Source: Streptococcus marmotae (lineage in GTDB: Bacteria > Bacillota > Bacilli > Lactobacillales > Streptococcaceae). Taken from it: 64,000 nucleotides of DNA. The first letter of the stretch is position 1; each line of letters starts with the position of its first letter. Below are positions 19,688-28,681 of this stretch, in pieces. The position numbers and the translations under genes were made by a program. The stretch spans positions 372,001-436,000 of the forward strand of contig NZ_CP015196.1 of the NCBI RefSeq assembly GCF_001623565.1. The letters are read 5' to 3'. The notes beneath the pieces are model-generated. The model saw only the letters and a program-made list of their open reading frames with translations, had not been told where the DNA came from and made no database searches.

Positions 19688-19716
19688 AAAAGGACACTAT
19701 AAAGCGTGTCCTTTTT
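19688..19716 (-). terminator. Terminator of the element's cargo operon
   Basis: Stem aaaaggacac / gtgtcctttt with a short loop lies directly downstream of the last cargo gene on the minus strand and is followed by T-rich sequence. Confidence 0.7.
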
Positions 19717-19722
19717 ACATTA

Positions 19723-20040
19723 TTACTCATGAGTGTCTGAGCTAATCTCTTCAAAACTTAACTCACTGCTATCCACATAACCCCGTCTCTTTAATTCAAT
19801 GGCATATAACGTATTATAAAAATATAGTAATATCAAAAAGAAAAACAGGGTTAAGCAAATGCAAATTTGAAGTGTCCATAAAGTTTCTGAAGCCAATAAT
19901 TGATAAAATCCAGCACTACAAAATAATATTGAAACCCAAATTTTAATATCTTTATTCCTATAAAACGGCTCTGTCAAGCGCAGTAAACTAAATTTTTCAA
20001 GCGTTACTCTCTTGCCTTTATCATTCTTAATTAAATACAT
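19723..20040 (-). CDS. Element cargo: small membrane protein
   Basis: A 105-residue protein not recognised. A basic N-terminus (about 1-32) is followed by two membrane helices (about 35-50 and 55-78; TLWTLQICICLTLFFFLIL) and an acidic C-terminal tail (SSELSFEEISSDTHE). It is the last of the minus-strand cargo genes, three bases after the 93-residue gene, so it is probably co-transcribed with it and the lipoprotein gene. It is strongly AT-rich like the rest of the element. Confidence 0.6.
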   Translation of the reverse strand: MYLIKNDKGKRVTLEKFSLLRLTEPFYRNKDIKIWVSILFCSAGFYQLLASETLWTLQICICLTLFFFLILLYFYNTLYAIELKRRGYVDSSELSFEEISSDTHE

Positions 20041-20043
20041 TAG

Positions 20044-20325
20044 CTACTTCCTATTATCCTTATCAACTAAATCTTGAAAAGCTCTCATTCTTCCATAAGA
20101 ACCTCCACCATATTTCATAGACCCCATTTCAATCTCAGCCTCTCCCATCATAGGTACCATCATCAAAAGAATTACACCACCAACAATGACAAAAATAGTA
20201 AATATAATGGTAATCACTGATGATATTATTAGATATTTAAAACCAAATATACCAAATGCAATAAGCCATATACATGGGTCTGATAATAGTCCTTTCAGCT
20301 GAGTCTTATTCTTAATTTTAAACAT
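20044..20325 (-). CDS. Element cargo: small membrane protein
   Basis: A 93-residue protein not recognised. It has a hydrophobic core of one or two membrane helices (about 17-58; WLIAFGIFGF and TIIFTIFVIVGGVILLMM), then a methionine- and glycine-rich stretch (GEAEIEMGSMKYGGGSYG) and a charged C-terminus. It lies three bases after the lipoprotein gene and three before the 105-residue gene, so the group looks like one operon. Function cannot be inferred; the tight spacing suggests it works with its neighbours. Confidence 0.6.
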   Translation of the reverse strand: MFKIKNKTQLKGLLSDPCIWLIAFGIFGFKYLIISSVITIIFTIFVIVGGVILLMMVPMMGEAEIEMGSMKYGGGSYGRMRAFQDLVDKDNRK

Positions 20326-21226
20326 TCGTTATTTCTCCATTTTTCTAAAACCTGATTTGAGTAATTCTGACTCAATATCAGTATCGTAATCAGAATACTT
20401 AGAAATATCATTAGAGTTAGACATATCAATATTCCCCTGTTCATCAAAAATGTTTTGATAACCATAAAGCAGGGTAAATTCTTCTGAGAGTTTATTATCG
20501 TCTCTATAATATTTCCTTATCTTATAAGCTCCGATCATTTGTCCCGGTTTTTGAGTTGTTGAAAACATATTATTGGTATCATCATCAATAAACTGTCTGT
20601 AATAGAAGCCTAAATTCGTAATATCATACCGATACGAACTATTTTTCTCAGAGTATGCTTCATTCAGGAAGCCTACAATTTTTTTCTTTATTGAATCAAT
20701 TCCATTAAGATTGTCAACTTCAGTAGGTACTATCTCTAACCCAGTAATCTTATATAACAACGGCTTGTTCTCTGAAAATTCATAACCTGAGATAGCAAAA
20801 TCCGTGAGTGTCTCGTCAGAGAAATATATTTCTGCTGTATCTCCATTTGAGAAACTACCATTATTAGGAATATCAAAGGTAGCATAGCCCCGACCAGTCC
20901 ATTTTACACTTACTTCTCCTCGACCATTTTTTCCGCTAACTTCTACCTCCATTGCTTTATGAGCATCCTCTATTGGTACTACCTCACCTGTCTCTAAACC
21001 ACTAACCTGAAATGTTTTTTCAGCTCTTTGACCATCGCCCCATGTCAACGTTGCATGTATTGTATCTCCATTTTTTAAGTCGCTTTTATTATCTACTTCA
21101 ACTTTGAAATCATTCAAAATTTTTGACATTCTTTTATTTTTTGAGGAACTATATGAATAGGTTACACTAAACTAGACAAAAATTATAAAGTGTTCTACAC
21201 TGAACTAAAGAAAAGAGGAATCCCTT

Positions 21227-21517
21227 ATGTCTAGAAAACCACGTCGTCACTTCACCGATGATTTCAAAAAACAAATCGTTGACCTTTACCAAGCAGGGAA
21301 AAAGCGTAGTGAGCTCATCAGAGAATATGAGCTAACCCCTTCAACCTTCGATAAGTGGGTGAAACAATCCAAAACAACTGGATCGTTTAAGACCGTTGAT
21401 AACCTTACTGCTGAACAGCGCGAGCTGATTGCCCTCAGAAAACGAAACAAAGAGCTTGAAATGCAGGTTGACATCTTAAAGCAAGCAGCGGTGATTATGG
21501 CGCAAAAAGGGAAGTAA
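21227..21517 (+). CDS. IS3-family transposase OrfA
   Basis: A 96-residue DNA-binding OrfA with a helix-turn-helix (YELTPSTFDKWVKQ at about 33-46) and a C-terminal leucine-zipper-like coiled coil (LIALRKRNKELEMQVDIL). Its last codons contain the A-rich stretch caaaaaggg before the TAA, and the -1 frame is open from there into OrfB, as expected for programmed frameshifting that makes the OrfAB transposase in this family. The gene is preceded by aagaggaat, a weak ribosome-binding site. Confidence 0.9.
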   Translation: MSRKPRRHFTDDFKKQIVDLYQAGKKRSELIREYELTPSTFDKWVKQSKTTGSFKTVDNLTAEQRELIALRKRNKELEMQVDILKQAAVIMAQKGK

Positions 21518-21552
21518 TCACCGCTAATAAAGATAAATACAAAATTGTAGAC

Positions 21553-22332
21553 ATGTGCCGTTGCTTAAATATCCCGCGTTCTAGCTATTATTACAAAGCC
21601 GTTGAACCTGTATCTGAAGCAGAGATTGAAGGAAAGGTTAGAAACATTTTCTCTGAAAGCAAGTCCAGATACGGGGCTAGGAAAATCAAGAAATGCCTGG
21701 AAGCTGAAGGCATCTGCTTGTCTCTCCGACGGATTCGGCGCATCATGAAGCGCCTAAATTTGGTCTCTGTTTACCAGAAAGCTGTCTTCAAGCCTCGTTC
21801 TAAAGGGAAGAACGAAGCTCCCATTCCTAATCTCTTAGATCGACAATTCGACCAACACAAGCCTTTAGAAGCCCTTGTCACGGACTTGACCTATGTTCGT
21901 ATAGACCAGCGTTGGGCTTACGTTTGCCTCATCATCGACCTCTTTAATCGAGAAATCATTGGCCTGTCAGTCGGTTGGCAGAAGACCGCAGATCTGGTAA
22001 AGCAAGCAATTCAGAGTATCCCTTATGCTTTAACCAAGGTCAATCTTTTTCATTCTGACCGTGGCAAGGAGTTCGATAATCAGCTGATTGATGAGATGCT
22101 AGTGGCCTTTGGTATCACCCGTTCTCTTAGTCAAGCTGGTTGCCCTTATGACAATGCCGTGGCTGAAAGCACCTACCGTGCTTTCAAGATTGAGTTTGTT
22201 TATCAAGAACAATTTTCAACACTGGAAGAACTGGCCATCAAGACAAGAGACTATGTCCACTGGTGGAACCATCATCGTATTCACGGTAGTCTCAATTACC
22301 AAACTCCCATAGCTAAGCGAGGTATCGCTTAA
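21553..22332 (+). CDS. IS3-family transposase OrfB (DDE integrase)
   Basis: A 259-residue catalytic subunit of the rve fold. The N-terminal HTH_21-like part contains SKSRYGARKIKKCLEAEG, and the DDE triad is visible as the Asp in LVTDLTYVRI, the Asp in HSDRGKEFDN and the Glu in NAVAESTYRAFK. The frame is open upstream of the ATG back to the OrfA end, consistent with expression as an OrfAB fusion through a -1 frameshift. It looks intact, so the insertion may be recent compared with the frameshifts elsewhere in the element. Confidence 0.92.
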   Translation: MCRCLNIPRSSYYYKAVEPVSEAEIEGKVRNIFSESKSRYGARKIKKCLEAEGICLSLRRIRRIMKRLNLVSVYQKAVFKPRSKGKNEAPIPNLLDRQFDQHKPLEALVTDLTYVRIDQRWAYVCLIIDLFNREIIGLSVGWQKTADLVKQAIQSIPYALTKVNLFHSDRGKEFDNQLIDEMLVAFGITRSLSQAGCPYDNAVAESTYRAFKIEFVYQEQFSTLEELAIKTRDYVHWWNHHRIHGSLNYQTPIAKRGIA

Positions 22333-22612
22333 GAAAAACACTTTATAAGACTGTACAGAAAACTGTTGCCTTTTCAATATAAATTGACAAATTGAAAAAG
22401 GCCACTATCATTCTCATCTTTTAAAGAACTAAATTCAATCTCAAAATTATATAACTCCCGAGCTAACTTTTTCTTATTTAGAAACACGTCTGCTGTACCA
22501 ATTCTATTTGTTCCAGAATACTTAGCTTCTAAATAATTACCATATTGATTTTCCTTTGAACAACCCGTCAATAGAATCACGACAAAACATACTATAAAAT
22601 AATATTTCTTTT

Positions 22613-23356
22613 TCATTTTCCTAATAACTTCCTTATCTCGTCAGAAATAGCACTCCCGAATGTTGGAGGGTTTATATCCGCAACAGCAGCATGCATAGAT
22701 TCTTCTATGCGTAGATTACGAACATCTAAAGCGTATAAATTTAAACCTTCTTTCAATGTATCTACCCGACCAGATAGTATCAAATTTCTAATTGTATGCA
22801 GTGTATTAGACGTAGTAAAATCAGTGTCCAAATAGTATAAAAATGGATTAGTCAGTGTATACTGAAAATGTGCTTGATATAAACTATCTATCTCTTCCAA
22901 CTTATAAAAAGTCGTTAAATACCTTTTTACAAATCTACGTAGAATAATGATAGGGACTATAGCTAACCCTAATACGATTACTGGATTAGCAGAGAACAAT
23001 GTAATAGGATTAAAAATAATGTACACTAAGATATTCCAATAAATCATTGCTCCTAAAAATGTTGCAACATTACATCTTCTCTTTACTAATTGTAGAGTTG
23101 CCATTTTCCAACCTAAAATACTCTCCAATCTTTCTAAAAGTATAATGCCGTCTTTCAATTTCTCCAAATCCGTTTGTTTTTGCGATTCCAAACCATTATC
23201 AGGAAATTGATAGTATGCATCATAAAACTGTTGCACAGATACTTGCTGTTGAGTTTCCCTAATGTACTCCTCGTAGCTTGTTCTTTCCGCTATATTTTGC
23301 AAGTGATACTTGTTAGGAACGATTGTCAACAATTGCTCTAAGTCATTTAAATTCAT
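22613..23356 (-). CDS. Element cargo: two-helix membrane protein
   Basis: A 247-residue protein not recognised. The N-terminal 90 residues are soluble and helical (LEQLLTIVPNKYHLQNIAER), followed by two membrane helices (about 97-118 and 123-141; VIVLGLAIVPIIILRRF) and a soluble C-terminal domain of about 100 residues. It is the first cargo gene; its stop overlaps the lipoprotein start by four bases (ATGA), which implies co-translation. The divergent XRE regulator lies 140 bp away, so the intergenic region probably holds promoters for both directions. Confidence 0.65.
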   Translation of the reverse strand: MNLNDLEQLLTIVPNKYHLQNIAERTSYEEYIRETQQQVSVQQFYDAYYQFPDNGLESQKQTDLEKLKDGIILLERLESILGWKMATLQLVKRRCNVATFLGAMIYWNILVYIIFNPITLFSANPVIVLGLAIVPIIILRRFVKRYLTTFYKLEEIDSLYQAHFQYTLTNPFLYYLDTDFTTSNTLHTIRNLILSGRVDTLKEGLNLYALDVRNLRIEESMHAAVADINPPTFGSAISDEIRKLLGK

Positions 23357-23498
23357 TAGATAACCTCCTTATTTTATTTATATTCTATCATAGAGAAACA
23401 ACTTTGCATAGTGGTATTTTGTCGAATAATACACTCTTTGTAATGGTTATGTTTTTCATATATTCCTTGTATGCTATTTATATAAGCGAGGAAAGCAC

Positions 23499-23831
23499 AT
23501 GGAAAACATCAACTTACAAAGATATATTGCTAAACGAATTCGAACATTGCGAATCAACCAAGGTCTTAGTCAAGAAAAATTAAGTGAAAAAGCTGATTTA
23601 GGAATCAATTATATTCATAATATCGAAAACAAAGCCTATAATATTAAGATTGAAACATTAGAAAAGATTATTTCTGCTTTAGAAGTATCAAACGAAACTT
23701 TTTTTGATTTTCGGTTTCCTCATAACTCTGATAAAATTGAACGCCTACTCTTAGAAATAAACCAATTAACGGAAGAAAAACAGGCACGCCTATTCGATGG
23801 CTTGGAATTGTTATTACAAAATATGAAATAA
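23499..23831 (+). CDS. XRE-family regulator of the element
   Basis: A 110-residue protein with an N-terminal Cro/CI-type helix-turn-helix (about 10-62): IRTLRINQGLSQEKLSEKAD and GINYIHNIENKAYNIKIETL are typical. The remaining 45 residues are helical (LLLEINQLTEEKQARLFDGL) and could mediate dimerisation. It lies between the divergent cargo genes and the mobilization genes, a position typical for a master repressor of an integrative element. The ATG follows gaggaaagcac. A terminator follows directly. Confidence 0.88.
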   Translation: MENINLQRYIAKRIRTLRINQGLSQEKLSEKADLGINYIHNIENKAYNIKIETLEKIISALEVSNETFFDFRFPHNSDKIERLLLEINQLTEEKQARLFDGLELLLQNMK

Positions 23832-23860
23832 ACTAAAAAGCTCGTCATGAGCTTTTTAGT
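23832..23860 (+). terminator. Terminator after the XRE gene
   Basis: A perfect 12-bp stem (actaaaaagctc / gagctttttagt) with a five-base loop starts one base after the XRE stop and is followed by tttt. Confidence 0.85.
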
Positions 23861-24003
23861 TTTTAATGTTAGTCTGAATATTCTGTTTCTTTAAAAATGT
23901 GTTACATTTTAATGATTCAGTTGAAATAGCATTTTTCATAGATATGTTAATTATATAAATAATTATTTATACCTTTTACAATAAAACAGAAAAGGAGAAC
24001 ATT

Positions 24004-24144
24004 ATGAATCGAAAAATTAAAGTAACGAAAGACGAGCTATTCGAACTCCAATTAGACTGGTACATTACTCAAAACGAAGAGCAATGGCCGTTTCCAATGG
24101 AGAATTATGAAATTATAAAAGAAAAAGGAGAGACAAAAATATGA
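24004..24144 (+). CDS. Small ORF at the head of the mobilization module
   Basis: A 46-residue product (starting MNRKIKVTKDELFELQLDWY) below usual length cut-offs. An excellent ribosome-binding site (aaaggaga) precedes the ATG, and its TGA overlaps the next ATG (ATGA), which argues for a real, translationally coupled gene. It is charged with an aromatic patch (QWPFPMENYEI). Family unknown; streptococcal integrative elements often carry similar tiny genes before the coupling-protein gene. Confidence 0.6.
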   Translation: MNRKIKVTKDELFELQLDWYITQNEEQWPFPMENYEIIKEKGETKI

Positions 24145-24479
24145 AAAATTTACGACAATATCAAGAATTTAATCACACAAAATTTTTTAACGAACATTCA
24201 AATCTAATAGTAAAAGGCATTGCATCTTGGGAAGATTACACAACAAAAACTACTCTTGGTTCAAAATTAAGTATTACAATTATGAATAATGACAGCGAGA
24301 ACTTTCTTGAAACCTTTAATATTAAAGTAAAACAAAACATTGATAATTTACATATAAAGCAAGGAGAACGAATCATGATTTTTGATATCGAGAAAGCTTC
24401 GATTTATGGCGATTATCAGAATAATTTATCATTAGAAGCTAAGATTCGAAAGTGGAGTGAACATCATGAAAAGAATTAA
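24141..24479 (+). CDS. Conserved-looking element protein upstream of the coupling ATPase
   Basis: A 112-residue soluble protein not confidently assigned. It contains a probable beta-barrel-like stretch (GSKLSITIMNNDSENFLETF and QGERIMIFDIEKASIYGDYQ) which resembles small accessory proteins encoded upstream of FtsK-like coupling proteins in integrative elements. It overlaps the 46-residue ORF by four bases and the ATPase gene by 14 bases or more, so the three genes form one translational unit. Its ribosome-binding site is aaaggagag. Confidence 0.6.
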   Translation: MKNLRQYQEFNHTKFFNEHSNLIVKGIASWEDYTTKTTLGSKLSITIMNNDSENFLETFNIKVKQNIDNLHIKQGERIMIFDIEKASIYGDYQNNLSLEAKIRKWSEHHEKN

Positions 24480-25748
24480 CAAATATCTATCACTCAACAG
24501 AAGAAGTACCACTCTTGTAACGCTAATAAATAGTTTATTAGCGTCCTTCTTCTTCCTGATATTATTTTTTACCGTTTTACGATATAGTTTGATATCCATA
24601 GTCTTCCTTTTTATTTCAATCATTTGCTTTCTAAACTTTTACTTCATTGCCAACAAAAAAATTAAATCACCGTATCTTTCAAAATATGAATTTTTGACAT
24701 TATTAACATTTATTTTTGACATTGAATTTGCATTGATTGAAGTCACGACTGATTTGAATCAATCCAAGCAAGGCATTATCACAACTCCTACTTTCTTCTT
24801 GCAAGATATTCAATTTCAAAATAATACACTCGTTTCGTTTCAAATCATCGTTGAAAATTCAGCAGCATTTGAATCTAAATTAAAATCGTTTGAACATTTT
24901 TTATCAGCTTCTCTATCTCAAAAATATTTTATTGATAGTTATTCAAAAGATAATATAGATAAATATTATGTAGTAAATGTCATCAACAAGCAAATCTTCG
25001 ACGGTAAAGAATTGACAAATTTAGCAGATTTTAATGAACGATATGATATCAATACATCCTCTTACATCTATCAAGTTGGTCGTTATACAATCGACAGTCA
25101 AGTCTGTCCTCACTTGCTGATATCTGCAAAAAGCGGATTCGGAAAAACTAATTTAATCAAAACGCTAATCGCCCAACTTCACCAAAAAAATGCTCAAATT
25201 ATTGTGATTGATCCCAAGAATGAGCTAACAAATCTCCAAAAGTTGTTAGGAAGGCAGAGCGTAGCAACAGAAAAAGATGAAATTATTGATTTATTAAAAC
25301 AATTACTATCCGTCTGCAAAATTCGTCAAAACCACATGACAACTCAGTATAAAACGTCTCCTGAGCTTGCTTTTCCAGCTTTATATCTTATCTTCGACGA
25401 AATCTTAGCATTTATGTTATCTATTCAGAAAAAAAGTGAGCGAGACGAAGTCAATAGTTTATTATCACAATTAGTGTTAATGGGACGTTCGGCTGGTGTT
25501 TTTGTTGTCGTAGCGTCTCAAAAATTTACAAACGATGCACTGACCAAAGGAGTAAGAGAGTCGCTGGGATTTTAGGCTCACACTCACGAACTGCACTGGA
25601 GGGAGCAGGCTTTGAAATCAATGAGTTCGATACTCAGGATATTATATTCGGCAAGGGTGAAGGATATCTACTGACTGATTTAGAAACACGTCCCCGTTTC
25701 TTACAGACAGATAAAATTTCATTTGATTTAGTTGCTGAATTATCTTGA
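24466..25748 (+). pseudogene. FtsK/TcpA-like coupling ATPase, frameshifted
   Basis: Two N-terminal membrane helices (about 15-55) precede a soluble region and an FtsK-HerA ATPase domain with Walker A SAKSGFGKTN (about 225-234) and Walker B ALYLIFDEILAF. Such non-VirD4 coupling proteins bring the relaxase-DNA complex to a transfer channel in streptococcal elements. The first frame stops at 25575 after VRESLGF; the protein continues in another frame from about 25571 with LGSHSRTALEGAGFEINEF and IIFGKGEGYLLTDLET to the TGA at 25746. Start ATG 24466 (gtggag ribosome-binding site) is preferred over the GTG at 24457. Confidence 0.82.
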
Positions 25749-25752
25749 TTTT

Positions 25753-25828
25753 GTGTCAATACAATAAAAGCCTTATCTACCGCGGGGGAGCGCTTGTTAT
25801 CCCCCCGCAGTAGATTGTGTCAGTGTCA
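25753..25828. other. Candidate Rep/relaxase origin: stem-loop with flanking iterons
   Basis: A 14-bp stem with one C-A mismatch (25775-25788 against 25802-25815; atctaccgcggggg pairs with cccccgcagtagat) presents a 13-base loop agcgcttgttatc. Copies of GTGTCA flank it: one at 25753 and two in tandem at 25817 and 25823. It lies directly upstream of the rep gene. HUH Rep proteins nick in hairpin loops next to short repeat binding sites, so this is a good dso/oriT candidate. Confidence 0.65.
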
Positions 25829-25856
25829 ATTATTTATTAACAGAAAGGAGAAAGAA

Positions 25857-27074
25857 ATGACTGAAAGAATTAGAAGTAGGAATCACATGTATGTTCAACA
25901 ATTAGAATATTTAAAGCACAAAGATGTAAAAAGAGTCGTCAATGATATTACTACGATACTTGCTCCTAAAAAGTGGGCATATATTATTCACGATAAAGAT
26001 AAAGATAAAGATGAAACTGGTAAGCTCAAAACAGCACATATTCATTTGGTTATGGAATTTGAAAACGCTCTAAGTCCTAAGAGCCTTGCAAAGCAAATAG
26101 ATGAACAAAATCCGCAGACATTTAGAGTATTAAAAGGGAAAGTGAATAATGCCTATGCTTATCTCATTCACGAACATAGCACTGGAAAATATAAATATCC
26201 AATCGAAGATGTCATCAGTAATTTTGACTATGCTACATTAATAGATGAAATTCGAACACAAGCAAGCCAAGCAAAACGGAAAAATGATAGAGAGTTCATT
26301 GATGATTTGCTCAATCAAATTTATGAAGGTACACTATCCATCGAAGAAGCCGAAAAATTATTATCCGGCAGTCAATACGCTAAGAATGTAAACAAACTAA
26401 AAGCAGTTGCTTTTAAACATCAGCAAAGTTTATCCGCTCAATTTGTTCAGAAACAAAGGGAAAAGAACCAACCAAAAGAAATTATTTGGATTTTTGGAGA
26501 ATCGGGTGTCGGAAAGACTCGATTAGCAAAACATTATGCCGAACAACAAAAGGACGACTACTTTATATCTGGCTCAAGTAAAGATACATTCCAAAATTAT
26601 AAAAATGAAACAGTTGTTATTTTAGATGAATTACGCCCTTCGACTTTTCGATATGAAGACTTATTAAAAATATTAGATCCCTATAATTTTGAATCTTTTG
26701 TACCCTCACGATACTTTGATAAAGCCCTGACCGCTAATATCATTATTATCACCTCCCCATTTTCACCTAAAGAGTTATACGACGACCTTGTCGCATACAA
26801 AAGTAAAGACGGCTTCGAACAATTAAATAGGCGTATTACCTCATGCATAAAAATGGATAACTTGTTTATTAATCATGTAGAATATTTCGAATGGAGAACA
26901 CACATGGCAACATATTATTCATATAATGTTCAAAAACGGATACCCAATCCATTTGCAAAACAAGCAGAAACAGTTAAGCAAACTAATCTTTTTAATAAAA
27001 TCGAACAAAGCTTAATCGTCAATACAAAGGAGGTAGATATGAATGGAAGTAATACTGTCGGAACAATACTCTAA
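25857..27074 (+). CDS. HUH endonuclease-SF3 helicase Rep protein (probable relaxase)
   Basis: About 405 residues from the ATG at 25857, which follows aaaggaga; an upstream in-frame ATG would run through the origin hairpin. The N-terminal Rep domain shows the HUH motif HIHLV (61-65) and a catalytic-tyrosine region NAYAYLIHEH (98-107). The second half is a superfamily 3 helicase with Walker A GESGVGKT (214-221) and Walker B VVILDELR (253-260). This combination occurs in rolling-circle plasmids related to CRESS-DNA viruses and in some streptococcal mobilizable elements, where such proteins are thought to replace relaxases. It looks intact and overlaps the excisionase-like gene. Confidence 0.88.
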   Translation: MTERIRSRNHMYVQQLEYLKHKDVKRVVNDITTILAPKKWAYIIHDKDKDKDETGKLKTAHIHLVMEFENALSPKSLAKQIDEQNPQTFRVLKGKVNNAYAYLIHEHSTGKYKYPIEDVISNFDYATLIDEIRTQASQAKRKNDREFIDDLLNQIYEGTLSIEEAEKLLSGSQYAKNVNKLKAVAFKHQQSLSAQFVQKQREKNQPKEIIWIFGESGVGKTRLAKHYAEQQKDDYFISGSSKDTFQNYKNETVVILDELRPSTFRYEDLLKILDPYNFESFVPSRYFDKALTANIIIITSPFSPKELYDDLVAYKSKDGFEQLNRRITSCIKMDNLFINHVEYFEWRTHMATYYSYNVQKRIPNPFAKQAETVKQTNLFNKIEQSLIVNTKEVDMNGSNTVGTIL

Positions 27075-27309
27075 TCAGCTACAACAACAAATATACAATC
27101 TAATAATGTGCGAAATTAACAATATTCGCCAAAATAACAATTTAGAAAGTCCGTTCTTAAATAAGAAACAAGTTTGTGATTATCTAAGTATTTCAAATAA
27201 TACACTGGATAGTTGGATAGAAAGAGGTTTACCCGTGATTCGCATTGGTAAAATCTTAAGATTTGATAGAAAAGAAATCAATAGATGGATAAAAACATTT
27301 GAAAATTAA
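27043..27309 (+). CDS. xis: Excisionase-like helix-turn-helix protein
   Basis: An 88-residue protein whose C-terminal half matches the MerR-like winged helix of excisionases (HTH_17): LNKKQVCDYLSISNNTLDSW followed by GLPVIRIGKILRFDRKEINR. The N-terminal 35 residues are helical and polar. It overlaps the end of rep by 32 bases and lies just before the integrase, the standard place for an Xis that biases recombination to excision. A strong ribosome-binding site (aaggaggt) precedes the ATG at 27043. Confidence 0.85.
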   Translation: MEVILSEQYSNQLQQQIYNLIMCEINNIRQNNNLESPFLNKKQVCDYLSISNNTLDSWIERGLPVIRIGKILRFDRKEINRWIKTFEN

Positions 27310-27377
27310 TATCTAATGCACTATAACTTTTGTCATAGTAGTTTTCAAGCCCATTGATTTCTGACAAGGAGATTACT

Positions 27378-28612
27378 ATGACAATTACTAAGACAACAAA
27401 CAACTCTTATCGTTTAAAAGTGTATATTCCAAAAGAGTACCGTCCTTATCTTGGAATACAAAAAGGGAATTATTATGAAAAACGTTTTAAGAGTAGAAAG
27501 GAAGCAAAGCAAGCAGAATTAGAAATTTCAATAAAAATTCAAAGCATTGAAAAAGGTGAAGAAATTTCAGCAAGTGGCTCTGAGATGCTGTTCTCTGATT
27601 TCTACCACAGTATATGGTGGGAATCCTACAAGGCAGGACAAACAACCTCAACTAATACACCTCCTACGACAGTGACTATTGAAAATACTGCTCAAATTTT
27701 TAAAAATCATATTCTTCCAATGTTTGGTATCTACTCTCTTAATTTTCTTAATCAAAATAAGCAAGTAGTTCTTCAGTTAATGACCAATAAAGCAAATGAA
27801 TATGCAAACTTCAAAACTGTAAGAAGCTATGTTAATTCAATTTTTGATTGGGCAGAGGAGTTGGAATATATCGAGTCAAACAAAGTTTCTAAAATTTTAA
27901 AGCGAATCAAAGCAACTAAAAAAATTCAATTGCAATCTGCAAAACGAGACGAAGAATTATATCTTTCAGAGGAAGAACTTCAAGAATGGTTTAAGGCTTT
28001 CGAATCAGATTTAGGAGCCAATAAAATCTCTTTAAAAGACTATGTTTTATTCTATCTGACATTCTTTTTAGGTGATAGAAAATCTGAAAGTTATGCTCTT
28101 CAATGGAAGCATATTGATTTTACAAAAAATGAAATACACTTAGTTCAAGCGTTAGATAGACATGGTTCTATAAAATCTACTAAAGGCAACAAAAAGACTA
28201 TTTTTAAAGTTCCAAAAGAAATCATGAGTTTACTACAGTCTTGGAAAATTCAACAGAAAGAGGAGCTTACTAAATTCAATATCCCTCAGACTGACCGCCT
28301 ACCTATATTGACTCTAAAGGCAATGTCAATAAACCTTTGCACAGTGATTATTTAAACTATCGCATGAAGTCTATTAAGAAGCGCCACCCTGAGCTTGCTC
28401 ATGCTACGCCACATAAACTACGTCATACTGGAGCAACACTGGCAAAGCAAAAAGGGATGAGTTTAGAGGCTCTAACACACAGTGATACAGCTACCACTAA
28501 GATTTATGTCAATACTTCAAACGTTATCCCAATGGCAGTTGGTGAACTTGCTTTGAAACCTCTAAAAACAAGTAAGGGAAAAATAAGGGAAATTTTGAGG
28601 GAAACTTTTTAA
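27378..28612 (+). pseudogene. int: Tyrosine integrase targeting rpsI, frameshifted
   Basis: The first frame (to 28355) holds an AP2-like/arm-binding N-terminus (KEYRPYLGIQKGNYYEKRF), a SAM-like core-binding domain and the first catalytic arginine in GDRKSESYALQW. The second frame (from about 28315) has KPLHSDYLNYRM, the HKLRHTGAT box and the tyrosine in TTKIYVNTS. The frames separate near 28290-28315. A single site-specific recombinase of about 410 residues would result if repaired. The start ATG at 27378 has aaggag. It ends about 70 bp from rpsI, as expected for insertion there. Confidence 0.88.
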
Positions 28613-28626
28613 AAAAACACGAAAAA

Positions 28627-28655
28627 AGCACCCATGAGGGAAACTCTTGAGTGCT
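28627..28655. terminator. Bidirectional terminator between int and rpsI
   Basis: Imperfect hairpin (agcacccatgagg / ctcttgagtgct) followed by T runs on the minus strand. A second copy sits in the duplicated segment near 19436-19465. Confidence 0.65.
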
Positions 28656-28681
28656 CTGAAACGTTGATATATAGCGGTATA

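Larger units (their letters stand above)
21173..22357 (+). mobile_element. IS3-family insertion sequence
   Basis: About 1.2 kb with two overlapping-frame transposase genes and imperfect terminal inverted repeats: the shared core ataaagtgtt lies about 12 bp inside both ends (left near 21184, right near 22337 in reverse complement). It interrupts the cargo lipoprotein gene. A clear target-site duplication was not found, so the exact ends are approximate. Confidence 0.85.
20329..22616 (-). pseudogene. Element cargo lipoprotein gene split by an IS3-family insertion
   Basis: The 5' part (22374-22616) encodes a lipoprotein signal with the lipobox LLTGC and about 60 further residues, ending where the IS starts. 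The 3' part (20329 to about 21165) continues as a protein of about 270 residues, with beta-rich repeats (NGDTIHATLTWGDGQ, NNGSFSNGDTAEIYF) and the segment DITNLGFYYRQFIDDDTNN. The codons just before the internal ATG at 21129 also read as protein (YSSSKNKR), which supports one original gene of about 350 residues. Streptococcal surface proteins with similar NGDxV-type beta modules exist, but I do not assign a function. Confidence 0.75.

Noticed and set aside
21129..21170. The internal ATG of the 266-residue ORF as a true gene start
   Set aside because: Codons upstream read as protein up to the IS end and the 5' half with a lipobox lies just beyond the IS, so an interrupted gene is the better reading.
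24432..24623. Minus-strand 63-residue ORF in the element
   Set aside because: Antisense to the membrane-helix codons of the coupling ATPase; no start signal.
25794..25856. Rep start at the upstream in-frame ATG
   Set aside because: The extra 21 codons are encoded by the origin hairpin and iterons; the ATG at 25857 has a strong aaaggaga site.
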